Source of the DNA: GCA-003244245 sp964250265
Lineage (GTDB): Bacteria; Actinomycetota; Actinomycetes; Mycobacteriales; Pseudonocardiaceae
NCBI GenBank assembly: GCA_964250265.1
Contig: CAXUFG010000181.1
Coordinates: 1-10,753, forward strand
Length of the DNA stretch: 10,753 nucleotides
Reading direction: 5' to 3'
Position numbers and translations under genes: made by a program
The notes under the pieces: model-generated
What the model was told of the DNA's origin: nothing
Database searches by the model: none
The model's input: the letters and a program-made list of their open reading frames with translations, nothing else
Part shown: piece by piece, positions 1-6,602 of the stretch
How the letters are laid out: each line of letters opens with the position of its first letter
How positions within the stretch are numbered: position 1 is the stretch's first letter

Positions 1-65
1 CCCCGATATGTCTCCATATCGGGGTTGTGACGTCCTGACAACCCCGATATGTCTCCATATCGGGG
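1..65. repeat. Tandem doublet of a perfect 24-bp palindrome
   Basis: Two identical copies occupy 1-24 and 42-65. Each has arms CCCCGATATG and CATATCGGGG around the loop TCTC. The 17-base linker (25-41) carries its own small inverted repeat, TTGT...ACAA, which extends into the flanking G4/C4 runs. The right copy ends one base before the AAGGGGG box of the downstream gene, so its RNA hairpin would abut the ribosome binding site. The window begins exactly at the first copy, so more copies could lie to the left. The structure is seen directly. Whether it is an operator, a terminator, an RNA element or a dispersed REP-like repeat is inference. Confidence 0.9.
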
Positions 66-71
66 AAGGGG

Positions 72-677
72 GTGATGGGTTCGCGCTGGCGATTCGAGGG
101 TGAGATCGCTGCCTTCGGCACGGCCGCGGGATACCGTGTCGTCCTCGGGCGATGGCCGGTCTCACCGTTCGGGCCGGTCAGCGATGTCATGCTCGAGGCG
201 CCTGACGGTATGCGGCTGCTGATCGCTCCGAACGACGAGGTCGCCGGTTTCATCGCCAGTACCTACCAATTCGATTCGGTCGACATCACGCCGGTCGAGA
301 TGACGCGCCGACCACGACGGCTACAGGTGGTAGCCGGGCAGTTGCGAGCCGATATGACCATCGGGCGGCGAGGCTGGCTCGGACTGCTCCTCCAGGCCGT
401 GCCACGCCCAGTGGCCACCGCCCCGTTGTGGGCGACCCTGATCGACCCGCTGGTCCGAAGGGCGCTTCCCGGGGTGCGGACCCTCGGCAGCGCTGGTTCC
501 GGGCGTCGGGAGTGGTACGGAGCCTGGGATCTCCATCCGCTGGCGTCCGTCACCGCAAGCTGGCAGGGGACCGACCTCGGGCCCATGGCCGACATCCACC
601 CACCCGTTCGGTTCGGCTTCGGATCCACCCCACGCCAACCCTCAATCGTCCGCCTCACCACCACAATCCAGCTATGA
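72..677 (+). CDS. Conserved hypothetical protein, 201 aa
   Basis: A 201-codon reading frame opens with GTG followed at once by ATG (72 and 75). The purine run AAGGGGG (66-72) serves as the ribosome binding site, which is unusually close and favours the ATG. The N-terminus (GSRWRFEGEIAAFGTAAGYR...) and the C-terminal RLTTTIQL resemble, from memory, a widespread actinobacterial family without assigned function. No signal peptide, clear membrane segment or catalytic motif is visible. The middle (residues about 80-100 and 130-145) is Arg-rich. The gene stands alone, bracketed on both sides by doublets of the same palindrome, and a relic of a related C-terminus follows near 924-989. This arrangement suggests control by, or mobility with, the palindromes. 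The reading frame is well supported; the function is unknown. Confidence 0.75.
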   Translation: MMGSRWRFEGEIAAFGTAAGYRVVLGRWPVSPFGPVSDVMLEAPDGMRLLIAPNDEVAGFIASTYQFDSVDITPVEMTRRPRRLQVVAGQLRADMTIGRRGWLGLLLQAVPRPVATAPLWATLIDPLVRRALPGVRTLGSAGSGRREWYGAWDLHPLASVTASWQGTDLGPMADIHPPVRFGFGSTPRQPSIVRLTTTIQL

Positions 678-702
678 CCCCTGCCGCCCCAACCCGGACT
701 AC

Positions 703-768
703 CCCCGACATGGAGACATATCGGGGCCATGACAGCCCTGAAAACCCCGACATGGAGACATATCGGAA
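703..768. repeat. Second palindrome doublet, loop reversed
   Basis: Near-copies at 703-726 and 745-768 have arms CCCCGACATG and CATATCGGGG (one arm mismatch, C for T) around the loop GAGA, the complement of the TCTC loop in the left doublet. The last two bases of the second copy have decayed to AA. The 18-base linker shares TGAC, CCTGA and AA with the left linker when read in the same direction. The doublet starts 25 bases after the stop codon of the 201-aa gene. It could form stable GC-based hairpins but no T-run follows, so it is not a classical intrinsic terminator. Confidence 0.85.
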
Positions 769-1131
769 CGGAGTGGGCGGGTCAGCGGGTGCGGAGGGTC
801 TGGTGGAGGGCGCGCGCTTCGGGCAAGGCGGCGGGCACTGTGGCGATCAGCAGCGCGGTGGCCGCGGTGCACCAGGAGCGCAGGCGCTTGGAGTTGGGTG
901 AGCCGCTCAAGCAGACCATGGTCGTCCAGCGACCGAATCCACTACGCCGGGGCTCCATCGCGCACCTCACCACAACAGTGCAGCTGTAAGCCCAGGCGCG
1001 CTCGCGCTCGTCGGCACCGACACACCGGGGCCAGGACACGCCACGCTGCACGATGCCCCCGCATTAGGATCAACGACGAGCCTGCGCCAGCCGGCCTGAT
1101 ACACCCAGATCCGGGATAACCGGGGGGACCC
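769..1131. other. Intergenic region upstream of the M61 peptidase gene
   Basis: Apart from the paralogue relic there is no supported gene here. A possible -10 element, TAGGAT, lies at 1065-1070, about 60 bases before the next start codon. No convincing -35 box stands at the right distance, so the promoter is tentative. A G-run (1122-1127) shortly before the ATG at 1132 probably serves as the ribosome binding site. Confidence 0.35.
901..989 (+). pseudogene. Relic of the C-terminus of a paralogue of the 201-aa gene
   Basis: The frame ending at 989 closes with ...LRRGSIAHLTTTVQL. This matches the end of the 201-aa protein (...TPRQPSIVRLTTTIQL) at 9 of the last 22 residues, including the block LTTT and the final QL. 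At DNA level the run CCTCACCA...CAGCT is shared just before the stop. Upstream of about 920 the frame no longer resembles the intact gene, and its only ATG (729) lies between the palindromes without a good ribosome binding site. I read it as a degenerate tandem duplicate. An independent short protein starting at 729 (86 aa) is possible but less likely. Confidence 0.4.
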
Positions 1132-3042
1132 ATGGGCAGAAGGCTCGCGCTGCTGCTGTCCCTGCTCTCAATTCTTGTCCCCGTCCTCGTGCTCGCCGCC
1201 GACAGGCTCGCCCAGGCGAGCGGTGCGCGCGCCGCCCAGACCATCACGCTCACGGTCGACGCCACCGAGGCCCCGCGCAAGCTCTTCCACGCCCGGGAGG
1301 TGATACCGGTCAGCCCCGGCCCGCTCACGCTGTACTACCCGAAGTGGATTCCGGGTGAGCACGGGCCGACGGGACCGATCAACAATCTATCGGGGCTGAC
1401 CTTCACGGTGAACGGAAAGCCCCTCCCCTGGCGGCGCGACCCCGTTGACATGTACGCCTTCCACCTCGACGTGCCACAGGGCGCGACCACTGTGGAAGCC
1501 GGCCTCGAATTCCTGGCGCCGACCTTTGCGGGCGGCTTCACATCAGGTTCCTCGACGACCTCGCACCTCGCCATCTTCTCCTGGAATTGGCTTCTGCTCT
1601 CCCCGCCGGTCACCCAGGCCGATGACCTCCTCGTCAACGCCTCCCTGCGGCTGCCACCCGGCTGGAAATTCGGTACGGGGCTGACGATGGATCGGGAGTC
1701 GGCGGGCGAGGTGACGTTCCGAACCGCCAGCCTCACGACACTCATAGATTCGCCAGTGCTGGCGGGCGAGCATTTCCGCGCCATCCCGCTCTCGACCGCG
1801 AACCCGGCGGTCGAGATGGACATCGCCGCCGACAGCCCCGCCGCGCTCCAACCGAGCCAGCAGTTCACCGATGCCATGCGCAAGCTCGTCGACGAGGCGA
1901 GAGCGCTTTTTGGTGCCGAGCACTATGACCATTACAACTTTCTGTTCACTTTAAGCGACCGGGTGGCGCACTTCGGGCTCGAGCACCATCAATCGAACGA
2001 CAGCCGCGTGGCTGAGCGGGCGCTAATCGACGAGACGCAGGGACGGCTCGCGCGTGGTGTGCTCTCGCACGAGTACTTCCATTCCTGGAATGGCAAGTAC
2101 CGCCGACCCGCCGGGCTGGCGACGCCCAACCCCCAGATGCCGATGCAAGGCGAGATGCTCTGGGTCTACGAGGGGCTGACGCAGTATTACGGCAACGTGC
2201 TCGCGGTGCGCAGCGGACTCTGGACGCCAGAACAGTATGCCGACACGCTGGCTCAGGCCGCCGCGAGCCTGGACCACACACCCGGTCGGCTCTGGCGCCC
2301 GTTGATCGACACGGCCGTCGCGGCGCAGCTTCTCTACCAAGCCCCCTCGGAATGGAGCGCCGAGCGGCGGGGCACCGATTTCTACAACGAGGGTTGGCTC
2401 CTCTGGCTCGACACCGACACACTGATCCGCCAGCTCACATCGGGACAACGCTCCCTCGACGACTTCTGCCGCCGCTTCCACGGCGGGCAGACGGGGCCAC
2501 CGTCGGTCAAGCCGTACACCGTCGAGGACGTGGTGGCGACGCTCAATGAGGTCGCACCCTACGACTGGCGGACGTTTCTCAACCAGCACCTTTACACGAC
2601 CGACGCCCACGCCCCGCTCGGCGGTATCGATCGGGGCGGTTGGCGGCTCACCTACGACACCGCGCGGGGCCAGCGAATCAAAGACCTGGAGTCGGCCCGT
2701 AAGCAGGTCGAGATGGGTTACTCGATTGGCCTTCGGCTGAGCGATGAGGGCCTCATCAGCGACGTCATCCCAGGGATGCCCGCGGCGAACGCGAAACTCG
2801 GCCCCGGCATGACCATTGTCGCCGTTGACGGCAAGAAGTTCTCACCCGACGCTCTGCGTGACGCAGTAAGCGCGGCAAAGACGTCCACAACGCCGATTCA
2901 ACTGCTCGTCAACAACGAGGACACTCTCATCAGCTATCCGATCGACTACCACGGCGGCGAGCAGTACCCCCACCTCGTGCGGGACGACGCCAAACCCGAC
3001 GTGCTCAGCCAGACGATCGCGCCGCTCACCCCGAGACGGTGA
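1132..3042 (+). CDS. Secreted M61-family metallopeptidase with PDZ domain
   Basis: The 636-aa protein begins with a Sec-type signal peptide: basic MGRR, a long Leu/Val-rich core, and likely cleavage after residue 34 or 35. A beta-rich M61 N-terminal domain covers about 36-205 and the catalytic domain about 240-500. The catalytic domain carries GLEHH (282-286), the zinc motif HEYFH (H313, E314, H317) and the third ligand E347 in WVYEG. A PDZ domain follows at about 525-605, with YSIGLRL and the GMPA substrate-binding loop. The family includes glycyl aminopeptidases acting on N-terminal Gly/Ala; the substrate here is unknown. All key residues are present and the length is typical of the family. 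It probably acts outside the membrane. A second zinc peptidase gene starts 70 bases downstream and could be co-transcribed. The call rests on motifs read directly. Confidence 0.92.
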   Translation: MGRRLALLLSLLSILVPVLVLAADRLAQASGARAAQTITLTVDATEAPRKLFHAREVIPVSPGPLTLYYPKWIPGEHGPTGPINNLSGLTFTVNGKPLPWRRDPVDMYAFHLDVPQGATTVEAGLEFLAPTFAGGFTSGSSTTSHLAIFSWNWLLLSPPVTQADDLLVNASLRLPPGWKFGTGLTMDRESAGEVTFRTASLTTLIDSPVLAGEHFRAIPLSTANPAVEMDIAADSPAALQPSQQFTDAMRKLVDEARALFGAEHYDHYNFLFTLSDRVAHFGLEHHQSNDSRVAERALIDETQGRLARGVLSHEYFHSWNGKYRRPAGLATPNPQMPMQGEMLWVYEGLTQYYGNVLAVRSGLWTPEQYADTLAQAAASLDHTPGRLWRPLIDTAVAAQLLYQAPSEWSAERRGTDFYNEGWLLWLDTDTLIRQLTSGQRSLDDFCRRFHGGQTGPPSVKPYTVEDVVATLNEVAPYDWRTFLNQHLYTTDAHAPLGGIDRGGWRLTYDTARGQRIKDLESARKQVEMGYSIGLRLSDEGLISDVIPGMPAANAKLGPGMTIVAVDGKKFSPDALRDAVSAAKTSTTPIQLLVNNEDTLISYPIDYHGGEQYPHLVRDDAKPDVLSQTIAPLTPRR

Positions 3043-3102
3043 GGTACCTCCTCATCCCTGTGTCTCCGCGGTGATGGCGTGAGAGCCTGAGTGGTGGATC
3101 AT

Positions 3103-3108
3103 AGGAGG
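3103..3108 (+). promoter_or_regulatory. Ribosome binding site fixing a GTG start
   Basis: A perfect AGGAGG lies 4 bases before GTG at 3113 and determines that start. No in-frame ATG at the N-terminus competes with it. Confidence 0.85.
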
Positions 3109-3112
3109 CAAC

Positions 3113-4024
3113 GTGCGGTTCGATGAGGGCTCCGATCTCGACACGTCCCAGGTCGACGACCAGCGCGGCGGCGGCATGGGCGGCCGGGTGGCTGCGGGCG
3201 GTGGCGTCGGCATCGTCGGTTTGTTGATCTACTTCCTGATTTCCCAGTTGGGCGGAGGCTCGGGCAGCCCGCTACCCAACGGCCTTCCTGGACTCGGCGC
3301 GGGACAAAGCGCGAACGACACCCAGATCAGCGAGAGTTGCCGGACCGGCCAGGACGCGAACACGAAGCTCGACTGCGAGGTCGTCGCAGTCGTCAACTCC
3401 CTCGACTCCTACTGGGCCGGCGAGTTCACCCGTACCGGCAGCCGGACCTACGTCAAGCCCAGGATTGAGTTCTTCAACGGCGGGGTGAGGACCGGCTGCG
3501 GCAGCGCGAGCTCGGACGCCGGCCCGTTCTACTGTCCTGCCGATCGCGAGAGCTACATTGACCTGGGCTTCTTCCAGGAGCTTCAGCAGCGCTTCGGGGC
3601 GAAGGGCGGCCCGTTCGCTCGGGCCTACGTCGTCGCACACGAATACGGCCATCACGTGCAGAACCTGCTCGGCACATCACGACAGGTCCAGCCGGGCGCG
3701 ACCGGGCCCACCTCCGGCTCGGTCCGGTTGGAGCTGCAGGCTGACTGCTACGCCGGAGTCTGGGCGAAAAATGCGAGCACCACCCCGGGCTCCTCCAGCC
3801 GACCGCTGATCACCGATGTGACTGACGAGGACGTCAGCGCGGCACTGGACACCGCTTCACGCATCGGCGATGACTACATCCAAACCAATCTCGGCGGCGG
3901 TCAAGTCAACGAGAGCCAGTTCACCCACGGCACCTCCCAGCAGCGGCAGAAGTGGTACCGCTCCGGGTACGAATCCGGGAACCCCGCAAGCTGCGATACC
4001 TTCGACACCCGCGACCTCGGCTGA
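3113..4024 (+). CDS. Neutral zinc metallopeptidase, YpfJ/KPN_02809 type
   Basis: The 303-aa protein has the layout of the Pfam Zn_peptidase family (PF04228). A short polar N-terminus (RFDEGSDLDTSQVDDQRG) is followed by a Gly-rich stretch and one membrane segment at about 25-46, then a catalytic domain placed outside the cytoplasm. The zinc motif is HEYGHH (H176, E177, H180) within VVAHEYGHHVQNLLG. The following ELQADCYAGVWA (E207, D211) supplies the third-ligand region. The motif order and length fit the family well. The physiological substrate of these peptidases is not established. It follows the M61 peptidase gene on the same strand but has its own strong ribosome binding site. Four Cys outside the zinc site could form disulfides in the exported domain. 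Confidence 0.93.
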   Translation: MRFDEGSDLDTSQVDDQRGGGMGGRVAAGGGVGIVGLLIYFLISQLGGGSGSPLPNGLPGLGAGQSANDTQISESCRTGQDANTKLDCEVVAVVNSLDSYWAGEFTRTGSRTYVKPRIEFFNGGVRTGCGSASSDAGPFYCPADRESYIDLGFFQELQQRFGAKGGPFARAYVVAHEYGHHVQNLLGTSRQVQPGATGPTSGSVRLELQADCYAGVWAKNASTTPGSSSRPLITDVTDEDVSAALDTASRIGDDYIQTNLGGGQVNESQFTHGTSQQRQKWYRSGYESGNPASCDTFDTRDLG

Positions 4025-4033
4025 ACCCAGCCC

Positions 4034-4056
4034 AGCGCGCGAGGGCGCAGCGCGCT
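4034..4056. terminator. GC-rich hairpin between convergent genes
   Basis: Arms AGCGCGC (4034-4040) and GCGCGCT (4050-4056) enclose a 9-base loop. The hairpin lies 9 bases after the zinc peptidase stop and overlaps the stop codon of the opposing diiron oxygenase gene (4055-4057). No T-run follows on either strand. A two-way terminator of the U-less type proposed for actinobacteria is an inference. Confidence 0.5.
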
Positions 4057-4972
4057 ACAGGACCCCCGCCCTGCGCCAGAGCAGTTTTCCAGGACCGGCG
4101 ATGAGCCCGACCTCGTGGAAGAACTCGATGACCTTGCGGGCGGCGAATTGTTTGGTCTGCCGCCAGTGCGGGTTCGCTGCGGCGGCCGAGACGGCCTCAC
4201 CGACATCCAACCCGACCGCCGCGTACACCTTGGGGTCGATCAGCCTGGTGGTGGAGAAGTAGACCACCAAGGCGAGGACGAAGCGGCTGTACGCCCGGCC
4301 CAGGGGACCCAGCCGGGGCCACTGTCGACGGCTCTCCTCACGGGCGTAACGGATGTGGCGGGCTTCCTCGACGACGTGGATCCATGACACCTTCTGGACC
4401 ATCGGCTGCAGCGACTCGTCCACCATCTGCTCGCGCTGCACGGCGTCGAGAATCTCCTCGACGTAGATCGCGCCGCCAAAGGTCAGGGTGCCGTTGGAGG
4501 TCGTCTTGAGCAACCGTCCCAGCTGGTGCACCAACCAGCCAGGACCGTAGTCCGGGCCACCGAACTTCTCAGCGGCGCGGGAGAACATCACCGAGTGCCG
4601 GCACTCGTCGGCGATCTCGGTCCACGCGTAACGGACGTGTGCGCTGCCACTGGGACGGTCATAGATGTGCCGGACGAGCATCTGCATGAGGATCGTCTCG
4701 AACCAGATACCCATGCAGTACAGGCTCGCCAACTCGTGCTTGGTCAGCGCGATCCGCTGTTCCTCGCTCATCTGCTGCCACAGCGCCGTGCCGTAGAGGG
4801 AGCTCCGGCGCGGATCGAGGAAGTAGCGATCCGGCTCAAGCGGGGCGTCCCAGTCGATTTCGACGGCCGGGTCGTAGGAGTGCTTGGCTGAGGTCCGCAA
4901 CAGCCGCTGCGCAGTGACCTCGCGGTCGGGGATGTGGCTGGTCGTCGCGTCGGTGGCGTTGGTCACAGGCAT
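4055..4972 (-). CDS. AurF-like non-haem diiron oxygenase
   Basis: The 305-aa protein fits the AurF family (PF11583, ferritin-like fold), whose founder oxidises an aryl amine to a nitro group. All seven ligands expected for the carboxylate-bridged diiron site can be placed: E92, E123 and H126 (DECRH), E172 (YVEEILD; E173 is the alternative), and H199, E203 and H206 (HVVEEARH). The spacing of the last five matches that remembered for AurF. Long helices dominate, and the segment at about 231-240 is hydrophobic but likely a buried helix. The ATG at 4972 is preceded by AAGGAG (4980-4985 on the minus strand) at 7 bases. A TetR-type regulator gene lies directly upstream with a putative operator between them. 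No biosynthetic cluster partner is nearby, so the substrate cannot be guessed. Many relatives in actinobacteria remain uncharacterised. Confidence 0.88.
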   Translation of the reverse strand: MPVTNATDATTSHIPDREVTAQRLLRTSAKHSYDPAVEIDWDAPLEPDRYFLDPRRSSLYGTALWQQMSEEQRIALTKHELASLYCMGIWFETILMQMLVRHIYDRPSGSAHVRYAWTEIADECRHSVMFSRAAEKFGGPDYGPGWLVHQLGRLLKTTSNGTLTFGGAIYVEEILDAVQREQMVDESLQPMVQKVSWIHVVEEARHIRYAREESRRQWPRLGPLGRAYSRFVLALVVYFSTTRLIDPKVYAAVGLDVGEAVSAAAANPHWRQTKQFAARKVIEFFHEVGLIAGPGKLLWRRAGVL

Positions 4973-5004
4973 CTGCGGTCTCCTTGGACGAGCAGGTGGC
5001 CCTA

Positions 5005-5034
5005 AAGTAACTTACTTGTCAGTTACTTGACAAG
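5005..5034. promoter_or_regulatory. Two interlocking inverted repeats, likely TetR operator
   Basis: Repeat 1 has perfect 8-base arms, AAGTAACT (5005-5012) and AGTTACTT (5021-5028), around 8 bases. Repeat 2 has 6-base arms, CTTGTC (5015-5020) and GACAAG (5029-5034), again around 8 bases, so the two are interleaved. In addition, 5005-5017 is itself a palindrome (AAGTAA C TTACTT). The block lies 33-62 bases upstream of the oxygenase start and covers the TetR stop codon (5023-5025). It is much AT-richer than its surroundings. The symmetry is seen directly; binding by the adjacent TetR protein is inference. Confidence 0.7.
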
Positions 5035-5697
5035 AGGAAGCCACTCTCCCCGGCGGATCCGGTCCAGCCCCAGCCACCCGAAGTCCACCGCCTTCGCCTC
5101 CACCAACGCGCGCGGCACCTCCGGGTGCTCCAGCCACCAGGACATCAGTCCTTGCAGCGCGCCGACAAGCAGCGGGACGGTCAACCGTGCCTGCTTGAGC
5201 ACGTCCTCCTCCGAGGGCGTCTTGACCCCCTGTTCGGGGGCGTAATAGCTGGCTAGGACCGCCGCGAGCACCTCGTAGACCTGCTCCCGGAGCCTACGCA
5301 GCGGCACGCCGAGCTCGGGGTTGTCCAGGTGCCGCGCGACCAGTGCCCAGGACTCTGGACGCTCGGTCACCAGGTCACAGAGCAGCCGGACCACACCCCG
5401 CCAAGCGCCGAGCGCATCTCCGGCCATGCCGAGTACCTCAGGCAGCCGTCTCATGAAACCCTGCACGACCCGCTCGGTAACCGCTGCGAAGAGCTCCTCC
5501 TTGCTCGCGAAGTGCTGGTACACCAGCGCCTTGCTCACCCCGGCGGTGGCGGCGACGTGTTCCATCTGAGCGAGGTGGTAACCGCGGCTGCTGAACTCCT
5601 GCAGCGCCGCGTCGAGCAGCTCTCGCCGTCTGGCCTCGGACGAAAGCCTGCGCCGGGCGCGTGCTGCGTCCGGAAGATTCGGCGACGGCTGACTCAC
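5023..5697 (-). CDS. TetR-family transcriptional regulator
   Basis: From the GTG at 5697 the protein has 224 residues. A basic lead (ARARRRLSSEARRRELLDAALQEFSSRGY) opens the canonical TetR N-terminal domain. The helix-turn-helix follows (MEHVAATAGVSKALVYQHFASKEELFAAV), with the family's typical helix-3 YxHFxSKEEL. The C-terminal half is a variable ligand-binding domain ending LVK. The frame stays open upstream to another GTG at 5802 (259 aa). I prefer 5697 because residues 1-35 of the longer form look non-homologous, but neither start has a strong ribosome binding site. It is followed on the same strand, 50 bases later, by the AurF-like oxygenase gene, with an inverted-repeat operator in the gap. 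This suggests ligand-relieved repression of the oxygenase. The ligand is unknown. Confidence 0.9.
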   Translation of the reverse strand: MSQPSPNLPDAARARRRLSSEARRRELLDAALQEFSSRGYHLAQMEHVAATAGVSKALVYQHFASKEELFAAVTERVVQGFMRRLPEVLGMAGDALGAWRGVVRLLCDLVTERPESWALVARHLDNPELGVPLRRLREQVYEVLAAVLASYYAPEQGVKTPSEEDVLKQARLTVPLLVGALQGLMSWWLEHPEVPRALVEAKAVDFGWLGLDRIRRGEWLPLVK

Positions 5698-5919
5698 GCG
5701 ACCAGTGTGCTCGCTGTCCGCGCTTTGGGTGAGTGCAACCCTCCCGACCAGCGGGGCAGCAGTAGCGCGGTCCGAGCCTGGCTGGCGCACAACGGTGCTC
5801 ACCGATCACTCGATGGATGCTTCCTGTCACACTGGGCACACCCCGAAGGATCGCCGCCTCGTTCCTCATGATATCAACCTGCACCGATCAAAACAGCTCT
5901 ACGACTACAAGGAGTAACC

Positions 5920-6177
5920 ATGAAGCACGGCGCGGTGCGCAAGCTGACGAAGGCGGCGACGTTGTCCCTCCTCGTGTTGACAACGACCGCAGGGGTGGCG
6001 AGCTGGGAGGTTCTCGCCGCGAGCCCAGCGATGGCGGAGGCGACCGATCCGGGCAGCGGTACTGGCACTCCGGGCAACGGTTCGGATCCCGGAACGACAC
6101 CGCCGGCCAAGGACGGCAATCCGGTCACCGCCCTCGTCGGCGGCGTCCTCGGTGGCAGCGGAACGCCAGCTCCCTGA
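5920..6177 (+). CDS. Small secreted Gly/Pro/Thr-rich protein
   Basis: The 85-aa protein starts at an ATG with AAGGAG (5909-5914) 5 bases upstream, a textbook site. Residues 1-39 form a Sec signal peptide: basic MKHGAVRKLTK, a hydrophobic core LSLLVLTT, and likely cleavage after AMA (37-39). The mature part, about 46 residues, is low-complexity (TDPGSGTGTPGNGSDPG), ends in a short hydrophobic run (VTALVGGVLGG), and has no Cys. No lipobox or sortase signal is visible. It is divergent from the TetR gene and has no obvious operon partner. It is probably a cell-wall or extracellular peptide of unknown role. Confidence 0.75.
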   Translation: MKHGAVRKLTKAATLSLLVLTTTAGVASWEVLAASPAMAEATDPGSGTGTPGNGSDPGTTPPAKDGNPVTALVGGVLGGSGTPAP

Positions 6178-6273
6178 GCGTCCAGCTGCTGCTGCTCGTC
6201 AAAGACGTGGTGAGAAGGCATCTGTCCTAGTGAGTAGCGGTGCCAATGCAGCGTGCGGGGCGTCCCGGATCAG

Positions 6274-6328
6274 CCGCGCATCGGAGCAGGGTCCGATCCC
6301 CAATCCCAGACCCCGCTCCGATGCGCGG
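6274..6328. repeat. 20-bp near-perfect inverted repeat
   Basis: Arms 6274-6293 (starting CCGCGCATCGGAGC) and 6309-6328 (ending GCTCCGATGCGCGG) pair at 19 of 20 positions around a 15-base spacer. Outside them, GCGTGCGGGGCGT (from 6251) and the complement of the bases up to about 6342 also pair with small gaps, so the structure extends to roughly 90 bases. No T-run follows. It sits between the small secreted gene and an ATPase relic. It may be a terminator, a MITE-like element or a rearrangement junction. Confidence 0.7.
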
Positions 6329-6383
6329 ACGGCCCGCATGCGGCAGCATTAACGGCATGATCGAGGCACGCGAATCGACCCGG

Positions 6384-6602
6384 CAGGGCGCGCGCGATGT
6401 GTTCGTACGCTCGCCCCGCCGCAGCGGACTGAGCAAGCTACTGACCGGCATGGGTGCGACGGTAATAGCCGAACCCGGTCGTGGGCTCTCGGGGACCGGT
6501 ATGGATGCCTGCAGGATCGCATCGGCCGCCGCGGCGCATTACATACCGATCCAGGAACTGACCCCGCGCGCAGCGCGTCGCCAGTGACACGCCCTACATA
6601 GG
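6384..6602 (+). pseudogene. C-terminal fragment of an ABC-transporter ATPase
   Basis: The frame running to a stop at 6585-6587 reads VFVRSPRRSGLSKLLTGMG, then ATVIAEPGRGLSGTGMDACR, then ...HYIPIQELTP. This is the pattern of the C-terminal extension (DUF4162-like) of BcrA/DrrA-type ATP-binding subunits, where it precedes a SLEEAYMELT-like end. Walker A, signature and Walker B motifs are absent upstream, so only the tail remains. After ELTPR the frame diverges, yet CCTACAT at 6593-6599 recalls the codons of the missing AYM. I read it as a decayed remnant. A 115-aa protein from 6240 is formally open, but its start lies in the inverted-repeat region and its first 45 residues look random. Confidence 0.55.

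Noticed and set aside
1..65. Regular repeats resembling the start of a CRISPR array
   Set aside because: Only two units, with a spacer that shares sequence with the linker of the second doublet, and palindromic repeats that also occur beyond the next gene. No cas gene is present.
729..989. 86-aa open frame as an intact gene
   Set aside because: Its start lies between the palindromes without a ribosome binding site, and only the last about 22 residues resemble anything.
5329..5871. 180-aa open frame antisense to the TetR gene
   Set aside because: Typical high-GC shadow; the opposite strand encodes a clear TetR helix-turn-helix.
6240..6587. 115-aa open frame as an intact gene
   Set aside because: First third runs through an inverted repeat and looks random; the rest is only the tail of an ABC ATPase.
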